Origin: an uncultured Phaeodactylibacter sp.
GTDB taxonomy: Bacteria > Bacteroidota > Bacteroidia > Chitinophagales > Saprospiraceae
DNA length: 56,391 bases
Direction of reading: 5' to 3'
NCBI GenBank assembly: GCA_913057245.1
Contig: CAJXNH010000023.1
Coordinates: forward strand, 1 to 56,391
In this document: piece by piece, positions 24,501 to 33,000 of the stretch
Layout of the letters: every line of letters starts with the position of its first letter
How positions within the stretch are numbered: the first letter of the stretch is position 1
Translations under genes and position numbers: made by a program
Notes under the pieces: generated by a model
What the model saw: only the letters and a program-made list of their open reading frames with translations
Told to the model about the DNA's origin: nothing
Databases searched by the model: none

Positions 24501-26755
24501 CTGCCACCATTTGGATTCAGGCAGTTTACCCCTTCTGTGGACACGATGCTTGCGGATACAGGCATGGGTTCTTCGACTTCCACCTGAACGGTATCTGTAC
24601 ATCCAAAGCCATCAACGATGTAGGCTTCGTAGGTGCCGGGAGCAAGATCTGTTAAAGCATTACTCTCATCTGGTAGGGGTTGGTCATTTGTTAGATCGTA
24701 CCAGCTAAAGTAAAATGGTGGAGCGCCGCCACTCACATTGATGGAGATTTCACCATCCGTGGCACCGGTACAGGAAACAGGCTCGGCATTCACCTGAGGG
24801 TTAAGGTCAAGTAGTTCTATGAAAGCAGTACCCTGTACCTGCCCTACGCAGGTAGGATAGGCCTGAGGTGCAACATACTCCGCTTGGTAGAAGCCGGGTG
24901 AATTGACTTCTATGATAAGCGGGTTTTCTGTAGCGACGATATCTGGCTGGGGTACTCCATTCAGGGAATAAGCAAATAGCCAGGGGCCTTCTCCCTGAAA
25001 GTTGACCTGGAGTTCTGCCGTGAAAGGGGCTTCACAAAATTGCCCCTGACCAGTGAGTGTGGCTTCTGATGCGCCACTTACGGTCACTGTTGCATCCGTT
25101 GTTGCCGTCAGGCCGCACTGATCGGTGACGGTGACGGTGTAAGTAGTCGTTTCATTAGGTGTAACCGTAATCGCAGAACTGGAAGCAGCATTGCTCCAGG
25201 TATAGCTAAACCCAGGGATGCCACCGCTAACGGAAGCGGCCAGTGAAGCTGGTTCTCCCGGGCATACCTCGATTGGGGGCACTGTCACCTCCAGAGGAGG
25301 GCTATCCTGAATGATGAGCTCAATCGTACCATTAATACAGGAACAGGAGTTCTGAATCTCCAGAATAATGGTTTCCTGCCCTTCCACGATATCATCTGCA
25401 AAAACATCAATCGGAATCTGTATGGTAGACTGTCCGGGAAAAGCAGTCACAGATAATGGAAAGTTTGCATAGTCCACACCCGGTGTCGCGGTGCTGTTAG
25501 GCGAAACAATCAGGTCAACGACACGGGTGGTAGACAGGTCGCCGCCCACATCAAGCGAGAAATAGCCATCGGAGCAGGCCTCGTAGGTAATATTGCTGTT
25601 AGTGGTGGGGGAAAAAGCTTCGCCGGTGGCCGTACCACCAGCTGCAAAACTGTTGGCTTCCAGGAATACGGCAGAGTCATAGATGCCATCGCCCACGTCA
25701 CCTACCAGAAGCCGGATGGTGTAGGTCTCGCACTCCTGTACATTAGCTATAGCCGTAAGCACTTTGGTGAAGCCATCAAACTCGATGTCGTTGTTAATGA
25801 CACCCGCGCCGCAACTGCTGGAGTTGGGCACGAAGAATACGCTATTGTCCTGATCATTGATGTTGTCAATTGTCACACCAATATTTGAGCCAGGCAGTAC
25901 GGCGATATTTTCACCATTGCCGGTAAAGCCGCCATTGATGCCCGGGCCACTGATGAAAAACCCAAAAACGTCATTGTAACCGGCATCTACAAATTCGCAA
26001 TACTCCTCTGAAGCAAAGACATAGTTGAAGGTGATATTGTCTACCGTGGGCGTAAACTGGAATTCAATACCTGTTGCGTCAAATACGGTATTGGAGCCTG
26101 CGAGGTCTGCCAGGTCAGGATGGCTGCCTCCTCCCATGTTGTTTCCGGTACTGCCGGAGTTGTTGGGGCCGGTAGCATCGCTGGCATTACCACTGGAGAT
26201 GATGACGCCGGAATTAATACCTACAGAAGAGGCGCCCATACCAAATTGCCCGGCGCCCGCAGCACTGCCAATAAGATTGACATTGGTGACATCGAAGCAG
26301 TTGCCACCGATAAAGACATCCTGAATGAGGGTCAATGCATCCACACCCGGGCTAACCGTCAGCCCGGCCATGCGATTTTTACCTGGAGGCCGCTCGCAGG
26401 ATTCACAACTAACGGAAAGAATAAAGCGGGTCTTCAATGCGCCGGGCGCCAACTGAGCGACCGGGATACTTTGGCAAGCTGATGAAGCCGTGAAGCTATA
26501 GGTAATCTCCGGTTCACCTTCTTCCGCAACAAAACGCACCTCTCCACCCTCCTGTGCCTGTGGGCTCAGCCAGAGCTGGTACTGCTCTCCGGGCTGCAGC
26601 TGGCAAAGGGTTAGTGCAAAGGGGCCTTCTGCTTTCACGGACAGGCGGTGCCTTGACCTGGTGCCTTCCAACTCTACCACTATGGGGTCGGTTGTGGCTT
26701 GCAGGAGTGAAGTAAGGAAAAGCAATAGAAGGGGAATTAGTATGGGTTTTCTCAT
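18566..26755 (-). CDS. Giant choice-of-anchor-L protein with 20 tandem modules, T9SS type B
   Basis: A 2729-aa secreted protein from the ATG at 26755 (signal MRKPILIPLLLLFLTSLLQA); a start nine codons upstream would bury the signal peptide. Order: a short beta domain; choice-of-anchor-L domain (about 135-372, VFIGGNCFDV, FASEEYCEFVDAGYNDVFGF, GDVGDGIYDSAVFLEANSF); Calx-beta-like domain (about 382-485); PKD-like domain; two SprB-type modules; then 20 tandem Ig/PKD-like modules of 81-84 aa (about 807-2469), most with a paired Cys (LxC near the start, NGC near the end); another SprB-like unit; and the gliding-motility-associated type B C-terminal domain (VPNAFSPNGDGTNDLF, RIYNRWG, GWDGTF). Type B cargo is exported by T9SS and often needs a PorP/SprF partner, not seen here. 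The role is probably a surface or matrix fibre. It follows its 986-aa paralog by 183 bp on the same strand. Confidence 0.9.
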   Translation of the reverse strand: MRKPILIPLLLLFLTSLLQATTDPIVVELEGTRSRHRLSVKAEGPFALTLCQLQPGEQYQLWLSPQAQEGGEVRFVAEEGEPEITYSFTASSACQSIPVAQLAPGALKTRFILSVSCESCERPPGKNRMAGLTVSPGVDALTLIQDVFIGGNCFDVTNVNLIGSAAGAGQFGMGASSVGINSGVIISSGNASDATGPNNSGSTGNNMGGGSHPDLADLAGSNTVFDATGIEFQFTPTVDNITFNYVFASEEYCEFVDAGYNDVFGFFISGPGINGGFTGNGENIAVLPGSNIGVTIDNINDQDNSVFFVPNSSSCGAGVINNDIEFDGFTKVLTAIANVQECETYTIRLLVGDVGDGIYDSAVFLEANSFAAGGTATGEAFSPTTNSNITYEACSDGYFSLDVGGDLSTTRVVDLIVSPNSTATPGVDYANFPLSVTAFPGQSTIQIPIDVFADDIVEGQETIILEIQNSCSCINGTIELIIQDSPPLEVTVPPIEVCPGEPASLAASVSGGIPGFSYTWSNAASSSAITVTPNETTTYTVTVTDQCGLTATTDATVTVSGASEATLTGQGQFCEAPFTAELQVNFQGEGPWLFAYSLNGVPQPDIVATENPLIIEVNSPGFYQAEYVAPQAYPTCVGQVQGTAFIELLDLNPQVNAEPVSCTGATDGEISINVSGGAPPFYFSWYDLTNDQPLPDESNALTDLAPGTYEAYIVDGFGCTDTVQVEVEEPMPVSASIVSTEGVNCLNPNGGSIDLDVSGGSPGYDFNWSNGASSEDPANLPAGEYFVTITDDEGCTATASAVVEENFDLPTVDANVPDTVTCFLPAVTLDGTGSSTGPEFTASWSGPGLPPTDGLTAFAQQGGDFILTISNTVNGCTAYDTVTVTADNAAPEVVLSPGTITCDAPEIQINTNGSSSGPAFSYSWSGPAVVSGANSLSPTVDAPGTYNFSITNNENGCTSSSTVEITENTTLPAIDAGPGTELTCEEPEVSLSATATGNTGDYVYTWTSADGNIVSGGNTLNPIVNAGGLYLLQVTDTLNGCTSADTVSIVKDDNLPVAIITGPEVLNCDNPTLQFNAENSNLGPDGIYDWSTPDGNILSGATTLTPTIDAPGEYQLIISAPSIACYDTATFLVAIDTLAPQVDLPSPGILNCYNDSLLLLGSAATNSGENTLAWNGPSGLMPTDSIPLEQNITEPGLYTLQVTDPINGCTTTAEVMVQEDIAIPQAAIAAPEVLDCGTGSITLDGSSSSNGPNFSYAWTAPDSSAIGSNLNQLTGIDQPGVYQLQVLNTENGCSNTITALVEIDTLLPEVAIAPPATLTCADTVIALSGSATANSNAPVYEWSTTNGNLLSGATTPELSTDAPGTYTLQVTNTTNECVQSLSVEVGQDVEIPMVDAGPGITLNCIDTLYTLQATASGNAPLSYAWTSQDGNIATGSNDLNATIDAPGTYTLQVINESNGCTNSSSVNIDEDVALPAITVNADPQIDCDSPTASLDGSNSDSGPNLIYEWSTLDGNFNEATNAPSITALQAGTYTLQITNTDNFCIVTEAVTVVENTAVPQADAGTDGILNCDVSSISIGGSNTSQEGPLLYTWTLNGAPIANADNPTFEANQPGLYQLSVLNTDNQCEALDEVEVSIDTILPTATAAVPDVLTCTTTSLQLDASSSSQGGSFTYAWSTPDGQLDSPEDVLNPTVSSGGTYTLLVTDNNNGCQQQVSVEVQQDTLSPIADAGAPIRLTCTDTLLNLDATGSSQGSFLYNWSGPGLPSGTGGLNPEVQVPGTYVLEVINIQNGCSATDEALVTQDVTPPAIAIGAPEILDCALTEQLLNATGSSQGSDFSYTWTTPNGSISEGQNTLQPTIDAPGTYNLLITNTDNGCTSSQSVEVGQDITPPVIAAATPDTLTCTTTALELDATGSSSGPAFDYEWSTSNGILQSGTNSPTPVVSSGGLYLLTLTNTANNCVSTLEVSVVQDTVAPVAEAGSPQELNCDLPVLSLSGAGSSTNGFTYNWDGPGLLSGMNGLSPEVNQPGTYTLAVTNDFNGCTSTDAVVITQDTITPIIAIDDPQVLNCNLTDQQLQAGNSSQGNEFQYTWTTSNGNIDNGSQTLQPTINAPGEYTLLIENTSNGCDALASIVVEQDTIAPEVAALTPDTLTCAVTDVTIDASGSSNGTAFDYNWSTSNGQILSGGQTNSPTVGSGGIYTLVLTNTVNFCSSELTIPVVQDTLAPVAEAGTTAELNCDSPSLTLSGTGSSTGDFSYEWQGPGVLNGGSTLNPAVNLPGTYTLVVTNNFNQCTATDAVEITQDINLPSVIFTPPGTLTCAVETILLDASASTQGDNFTFNWSTLDGNFAGSTNSLSVSIDEPGTYDLTIENMLTGCSNSNQVVVDQNIIAPVAEAGNTFVLECWEDTANLDGSNSQQGPNITYQWTTIGGGFASGTTTAAPVINAPGLYTLLVTNTENGCSAQDQVLVTQPVPEASFDLIQPPCFGDPGTIRFPQVTGGTPPYEFSINGGDSYQAGSIFADVPPGNYELIVRDENGCTYEASAAIIQPDSTVAIIEPAEATIQFGESYTINGQTNLIPGEIADIFWSNPGSLSCDDCLRPTARPLRTTDYLVTVVSQNGCIDQAPFRLFVDRTQTVYVPNAFSPNGDGTNDLFYIFARSGVIENIRAFRIYNRWGEPVFEGYNLSPNNPEHGWDGTFRGEQMNNAVFAWHAEIEFIDGTVEHFKGDVQLSR
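19601..21841 (-). repeat. Three tandem 747-bp super-repeats inside the giant gene
   Basis: Counting back from codon-exact landmarks, modules 11-13 (21841-21095), 14-16 (21094-20348) and 17-19 (20347-19601) form three units of exactly 249 codons. Each is a module trio of 84+81+84 aa. First members share TPDTLTC-like openings and SGG instead of APG. Second members share AEAGxxxELNCD-type openings, NWxGPG and TDAVxITQD. Third members share APG/EPG and an 84-aa length. The 81-aa module falls always in the middle. This indicates duplication of a three-module block after the modules had already diverged. Confidence 0.85.
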
Positions 26756-26938
26756 ATTCCGTAATTTGGAGTTATGGCACACCGTTTGTACTGTGCATTA
26801 TTGTTGTTTCCTCATCATAGGGTAAAATAGTTGCAATACCACAATAAATATACGGTTATTTCCGCGGGGCAGGAAAAAATGGGGCCACTCCTTTCCCGGA
26901 TTATCTTCATTTCTGCAAAATATGTTGCAATAGGGACA

Positions 26939-29899
26939 CTAACGGAACAATTGTAAGTCTCCTTTAAAAAGCTCCACACTTCCATCAGTAAATTCAATTT
27001 CGGCAAACCAGGCCAGCACACTGTTCTTCACGACTTCTCCACCAAAGGTGCCGTCCCACCCGTGGTCCGGGTTATTAGGCAGAAGATTATCACCTTTAAA
27101 GACGAGCGCTCCCCAGCGGTTGTAGATTTGGAAAGTACGGATGTTTTCTACGGTCCCGGCCCTTGCAGCAATGTAGAACCGGTCGTTGCTGCCATCTCCG
27201 TTTGGAGAAAAGGCATTGGGCACGTAAACGCTCTGAGAACGGTCTACAAACAAACGAAACGTGGCCTGATCCGTACAGCCATTTTGGCTGATAATGGTCA
27301 TTAGGTAGTCGGTCGTGCGCTGGGGGCTGGCAACCGGGCGCAGGCAGTCCTCACAATCCAGCGTGCCGTCATTGGACCAGAAAACCTGAGCGATATCTGC
27401 ATCGGAGAGGTTGGTCTGCGCATTAATGGCATAGCTTTCTCCAAATGCAATGGTAGCTTCAGCCGGTTGAATAACTGCGATAGTGGAATCCGGTTGGTTG
27501 ATAGAGGCACTGGTTTCAAACATGCAGTCATTATCGTCTTTCACCAGCAGGTTGTAAATGCCGGGCGGCAAGGCGGGAAAGCGCTGATTGGGCTGATAGG
27601 TCGTACCACCGTCTACTGAATAGGCGTAGGGAGGAGTGCCGCCTGTGACTTGCTGAAAATGGATGCTGCCCGGGTCTCCGTAGCAAAGCGGTTGCTGAAG
27701 CTCAAAGCTGGCCTCAGGGGTGAGTTGAGTGACGACTACCTCATCCTGAGCCGCGCAGCCGTTGTCCATATTGGTAACCAGCAGGTTGTAAACACCAGCC
27801 GCATCAATATCTGGAGAGATCGAAGTGGGTTCGGATGCGAAGTGTCCACCAGCAGTCGACCACTGATAAGAGATATGGGCCCCGCGGTCTGAGCCAGAGC
27901 CATTCAGGCTAACCAGGGTTGCACCGCAATTGATTACAAAGTCATCCCCTGCATCTGCGGTGGGCAGGATGGTATCTGCCTCCACGTAAGCTGCCCCCGA
28001 ATTCGTACATCCGGTTTCCAGATTCGCAATGGTCAGGGTATACATCCCTGCGGCATTAACGTAGGCTGTAAGCCCATCCGGTTCAGCAGCAAACTGCCCG
28101 TCGGGCGTGTCCCATTGCAGGGAGAATTCTGCTCCGTGAGTGCTGTTGACGGCACTCAGCATAACGGTATCTTCCAGGCAAGTGAGCCTGGGCGGCAAAT
28201 CAAAAAGGACCTCCGGTAGGTCATTCACCTGTATGGCAGCGGTGGTTGTCACCGTGCTGCCGCATTGATCGGTCACGGTCAGGGTATACGTTTCGGTGCC
28301 GGTGGGCTGTACGGTAATGTCAGGACTTGAAGCACTGTTGCTCCACTCATAGCTGTACTCCGGAACACCTCCCTGCACTACAGATTGCAGTGATACGGTA
28401 TCGCCGGGGCATATTTCCGCCGGCAGGGTAGAGGCTTCAAGCGGGGCGCTGTCCTGAATCCATAATTCCACGGTTCCATTGGTGCAGGAGCAGGCGTTTT
28501 CAATTTCCAGAATTATAGATTCCAATCCTTCCGTCAGTGTATCCGAGTAAACGTTGACAGGAATTTGAACCGTCGTTTGCCCTGGTAATGCCTGGATTAT
28601 GAGCGGGATGCTGTCAAAATCCACACCCTGGGTAGCAGTGCTATTTGGTGAGAGGGCAAGGTTAACAGTCCGCGTGGTGGACAAGTCTCCGCCAACCTCC
28701 AGGCTGAAATAGCCATCGGAACAGGTCTCATAAGTCACATTTTCATTCGTAACAGGGGATAGAGCAGACCCGGTGACGGTGCCTCCTGCCGAAAAACTGT
28801 TAGCCTCAAGAAAAACGGCAGAATCGTAAAGCCCATCGCCCACATCCCCCACGAGCAGGTTGATGGTGTAGGTCTCGCACGCCTGAACCTCGGCAACCGC
28901 AGTAAGCACCGTGGTGAAGCCATCAAACTGTATATCATGATTTATAGATAAGGTACCGCAGCTGAATGAGTTGGGGACAAAAAAGGCGGAATTGTCGTCG
29001 TCGTTAATATTGTCGATGGTCACGCCAATGTTGGAACCAGGCAAAACGGCAATGTTTTCTCCATTGCCCGTAAATCCACCATTCAACCCCGGGCCGCTGA
29101 TGAAAAAACCAAAAACATCATTATAGCCGGCGTCTACAAATTCGCAGTATTCCTCAGAAGCAAAAGTGTACCGGAAAGCGATACTGTCTACGGTCGGCGT
29201 AAACTGGAAGGATATCCCTGTGGCATCATAAAGCGTATTCGATCCGGCCAGTACAGCCAGGTCCGGGTGGCCCCCACCGTCCATTTCATCACCGATATTG
29301 CCGGTGAAATTGGGCCCCATCGCATCGGAGGCATCGCCACTGGAAATAATCACGCCCGATTCGATACCGATCGAGGAGCCGCCCAGCTCAAACTGCCCTA
29401 CACTTTCCGTACTGCCGATCAGGCTGACGCTGTCCACATCAAAACAGTCGCCACCAATAAAAACATCTCTTATCAAACCGGACGGGTCTATACCAGAGGT
29501 TACCGACAGGCCATTGGAACGGACGCCTGCTGACCGGCTGCACGAGGAACAGCTGACAGACAGGACAAAGCGGGTGCTTTCAGCGTTTGGCATTAACTGA
29601 ACAACCGGAATTGAGGCATAAGACTGAGATGCCCTGAATCGGTAAGTGACGGTTGGTGCTTCGCCTTCAGCCAGGAACCTCACCGTACCGCCCTGCTGTG
29701 CCTGCGGGCTCAACCAAAGTTGATAGGTTTCTCCTGGCTTAAGTTGTCGCAAAATCAAAGAGAAAGGCCCGGAGGCTGCTGTTTGGAGCCGTTGCCGGAA
29801 GCGGTCTGACTCAACATCGACAACTAAAGCATCGGTGGCTGCAAAAATGGAGGGAAGCTCCAATAGCAGGAGCAGGAGGAATAGTGTAAATCTTCTCAT
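26939..29899 (-). CDS. Choice-of-anchor-L protein, short paralog, T9SS type B
   Basis: A 986-aa secreted protein with signal MRRFTLFLLLLLLELPSIFA. The N-terminal half is closely similar to the 2729-aa neighbour: choice-of-anchor-L domain (about 140-375, VFIGGDCFDV, FASEEYCEFVDAGYNDVFGF), Calx-beta-like domain (about 385-490), PKD-like domain. It then has only two ~83-aa modules (about 560-725) in place of twenty, one SprB-like unit (TGGTPPYAYSVDGG) and the same type B C-terminal domain (VPNAFSPNGDGSNDRF, QIYNRWG, DHGWDGTF). The two SprB-type modules of the long paralog are absent. The tandem arrangement suggests local duplication, with expansion in the long copy or contraction here. A promoter-like pair lies right behind the secDF terminator. 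Confidence 0.9.
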   Translation of the reverse strand: MRRFTLFLLLLLLELPSIFAATDALVVDVESDRFRQRLQTAASGPFSLILRQLKPGETYQLWLSPQAQQGGTVRFLAEGEAPTVTYRFRASQSYASIPVVQLMPNAESTRFVLSVSCSSCSRSAGVRSNGLSVTSGIDPSGLIRDVFIGGDCFDVDSVSLIGSTESVGQFELGGSSIGIESGVIISSGDASDAMGPNFTGNIGDEMDGGGHPDLAVLAGSNTLYDATGISFQFTPTVDSIAFRYTFASEEYCEFVDAGYNDVFGFFISGPGLNGGFTGNGENIAVLPGSNIGVTIDNINDDDNSAFFVPNSFSCGTLSINHDIQFDGFTTVLTAVAEVQACETYTINLLVGDVGDGLYDSAVFLEANSFSAGGTVTGSALSPVTNENVTYETCSDGYFSLEVGGDLSTTRTVNLALSPNSTATQGVDFDSIPLIIQALPGQTTVQIPVNVYSDTLTEGLESIILEIENACSCTNGTVELWIQDSAPLEASTLPAEICPGDTVSLQSVVQGGVPEYSYEWSNSASSPDITVQPTGTETYTLTVTDQCGSTVTTTAAIQVNDLPEVLFDLPPRLTCLEDTVMLSAVNSTHGAEFSLQWDTPDGQFAAEPDGLTAYVNAAGMYTLTIANLETGCTNSGAAYVEADTILPTADAGDDFVINCGATLVSLNGSGSDRGAHISYQWSTAGGHFASEPTSISPDIDAAGVYNLLVTNMDNGCAAQDEVVVTQLTPEASFELQQPLCYGDPGSIHFQQVTGGTPPYAYSVDGGTTYQPNQRFPALPPGIYNLLVKDDNDCMFETSASINQPDSTIAVIQPAEATIAFGESYAINAQTNLSDADIAQVFWSNDGTLDCEDCLRPVASPQRTTDYLMTIISQNGCTDQATFRLFVDRSQSVYVPNAFSPNGDGSNDRFYIAARAGTVENIRTFQIYNRWGALVFKGDNLLPNNPDHGWDGTFGGEVVKNSVLAWFAEIEFTDGSVELFKGDLQLFR

Positions 29900-29999
29900 C
29901 TCGGTTTTTTGGCTTAGAAAACTCTAAATACAGGCAAAGCACCGAAGGGGCACTTCCTGGTTTTTGGGTGAGATTGAGATAGAAACTGCTATTCCGTCT

Positions 30000-30026
30000 T
30001 AAATATAGGATGATTTCACCAACAAA
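30000..30026 (-). promoter_or_regulatory. Candidate promoter for the anchor-L gene pair
   Basis: On the minus strand TTTG (30026-30023), a 15-bp spacer and TATATTTA (30007-30000) resemble the TTTG / TAnnTTTG promoter with one mismatch. The -33 box is made by the T-run of the secDF terminator, so the terminator and the next promoter overlap. Confidence 0.4.
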
Positions 30027-30062
30027 AAAAATAGAGCTGACCCCGCGTTTGGGATCAGCTCT
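30023..30062 (-). terminator. Terminator of secDF
   Basis: AGAGCTGACCCC (30033-30044) pairs with GGGATCAGCTCT (30051-30062, one mismatch), followed on the minus strand by ATTTTTTTT. It lies 35 bp beyond the secDF stop codon. Confidence 0.85.
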
Positions 30063-30096
30063 TATTTTTAGCTTAAATCGCTATGTTGACAGGGAT

Positions 30097-33000
30097 CTAG
30101 CGGGCTGCCTGAGCAGCTTTTGAGAACCCTTTTTTGTCGGATTTGGTATCCTTCGCACGGAGCTCGCCAGTCAGGTCTGACATGATTGGCGTGGCTACGA
30201 AGATCGAAGAGTAAGTACCAACGAGGATACCGATGAGCAATGCAAACGCAAAGCCACGGATACTCGCACCACCGAAGAAGAACAGGATGGCAACCACAAA
30301 AAGGGTCGTCAGCGAGGTGATAATCGTACGGCTGACCGTGCTGTTGACGGCGCTGTTGATCACTTCCTCTTTAGAACTCTTCGTGTAGTTGTTCAGGAAT
30401 TCACGGATACGGTCGAATACCACCACGGTATCGTTGATGGAATAACCAATCACCGTCAAAATCGCTGCAATAAAGGCCTGATCAATCTCCAGTGAGAAAG
30501 GCAGAATGCCGTGGAAGATAGAGAAGATACCCAGTACCACAAGTGTATCGTGGAACAGGGCGGCTACCGCACCAAGGCTATACTGCCACTTGCTGAATCG
30601 AATGAAAATGTACAGGAAGATGAGCAACAGGGCAAACGTTGCAGCGTAGAATGCGCTTGACTTGATGTCATCCGCAATCGTCGGGCCTACCTTGCTTGAG
30701 CTCTCTACGTGCGTACCGTTTCCGTCCGGTGCCTTGAATTGCTCCAGGTCAATATTGCCGCCAGTGATGCTGTTTACACCGTTGTACAGCGCCTTCATCA
30801 CTTTTTCGTCAGCATCATCATCAGTAGATTCCACCAGGTAGTCGGTTACGACGTTGTAGGTGTTTTCAGTATCTACAGACTTCACGATCGGCTCGTTGCC
30901 TTCAAAGGCTTCCGTCAGCGCGGACCGCAGTGCAGAAGCTTCCACTTCAGCGCCCTCGATCGTCACATTGTAGGAATAACCACCTTTGAAGTCCACACCC
31001 AGCTCAAAGCCACGGGTCGCCATAGAGACCAGGCCTGCGAGGATGATCGCTCCGGAGATGATGTAAGCCATCTTACGCTTGCCCAGCCAGTCGATAGACA
31101 GGTCAGCAAAGGCATTCTTGGAGAAGCCTGTAGAGAAGGTCATGGAACGGTCCTTGTTCTTCAGCCACTGATCAATCATAAGGCGGCCCACCAATACCGC
31201 TGTGAACAGCGAGGAGAGTACACCAATGATCAGAACGACTGCGAAGCCTTTGATCGGGCCAAGCCCAAAGTAGGCGAGAACGAATGCCGTCAGCAGGGTC
31301 GTTACGTTGGCATCGATGATAGCAGAATAGGAATTCTGGAAACCATCGCTTACCGCCATCAGCAGAGACTTGCCTTCCCGCAGTTCTTCCCGGATACGCT
31401 CGTAGATGATCACGTTGGCATCCACTGCCATACCGATCGTCAGTACGATACCGGCGATACCAGGCAGCGTGAGAACTGTACCGTAGGAAGCCAGTGCACC
31501 GAAGATGAAGAAGATGTTCAGGATCAGTGCCAGGATGGATACGATACCACCACCGCCGTAGTAGGCGATCATGAAGAGGAGTACGAGAACAAAGCCAATG
31601 GTCAGGGCAATCGTACTGTTGCGGATGTTCTCCTCACCCAGGGAAGGTCCGACGAGGGACTCCTGAATAATTTCTGTATCCGTAGGGAGCTTACCGATTT
31701 GCAGGATATTAGCAAGGTCCTTACCTTCCTGAATGCTGAAGCTACCTGTAATCTGAGAGTCACCGGTCAGGATAGGATTGATTACGCGTGGTGCAGACAC
31801 CACTTCATCGTCCAGTACAATCGCAATTTCACGGTTATTGTCCTGTGCGGCTTCTGTCGTCAGTTGTCCCCATATTTTGGCACCGGTATTGTCCATTTTC
31901 AGGGACACCGCCACCTCATTGGTCTGAGGGTCAGGGTTGGCACTTGCATCTACTACGTGATCACCGGTCATAGCCGCTTTGCCATCACGCGATGGCTTCA
32001 GGGCATACAGCTCGTAGTTGTCTGTGACTTCATTCGTCTCGAAGTCCTTCATAGGGTCTTTGCCCCAACGCAGCACCATATCCCGTGGGAAGAGCGACTT
32101 CACATCCGGCTTCGCCAGCAGGCTATCGATGTAGCGGCGCTGGTTTTTCTTGGCAAAACCAAGGACGGCCAGACCCTGAGCACCAGTGGTGTTGAGAGTC
32201 AGCGCTTCGAAAAGCGGGCCAGACTGAGAAGCACTGCCATAAATGGTGTCAATGCTTGCAATCTCACCGGCAATTACGTTGCCCAGAGAATCTGTCGCAA
32301 AAGTGGTGTCGATACGCAGGATTTCCCGCTCCACATCACTGCCACTCATCGTCTGAGCCAGGCGCTGATTCGCCTCAATAAAGGCTTGCTGAACGCCGGG
32401 GTCATTAATACGGAATACATTGTAGAACTCAAGCTTGGCCGCCGCCTCCAGGAAGGTACGGGCACGCTCCGGGTTGTCGATACCCGGCAGCTCCACGATG
32501 ATAAGGTCGCGGCTGGCATCCAGAGAAACATTTGGCTGGGTTACGCCCAGCTTATCAATACGCTCCTTGAGAAGCTTAAAGGTCAGGTCTACTGTTTCGT
32601 CTGCCTTAGCGCGAATCACACGAACCACTTCACCGTCACCGGTTTCATAGTTGATTTCATCACGAAGGGCTTCGTTGCGGGTGAAGATGGGAGCGAGTTT
32701 CTTATCGCCCTTCACTTCGTTCCATGCGTCGAAGAATAGAGAAACAAAGTCGGCCTGTTCTGTTTTCTGCGCTTGAGATGCTCGGTTTAACGCTTCCTCA
32801 AAAGTCGGGTCCTTGCTGTCATTGGCTAACGCTCTGATAAATTGCCGCAGATCAACTTGAAGCACCACGCTCATACCTCCCTTGAGGTCGAGGCCGAGGG
32901 CCAGCTGCTGTGACTTTAATTCCTGATACGTGTAGCTCTTCAGCAGAGGGATCTTAAATACCTCTTCCGAAGACATGGAGTCCAAAAACTCCGCGCGCTT

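Noticed and set aside
26756..26782. Upstream ATG for the 2729-aa protein
   Set aside because: The nine extra residues would precede the signal peptide; the paralog starts directly at its signal peptide.
30709..32739. 676-codon plus-strand frame opposite secDF
   Set aside because: Antisense shadow of SecDF; no signal peptide, domain or promoter.
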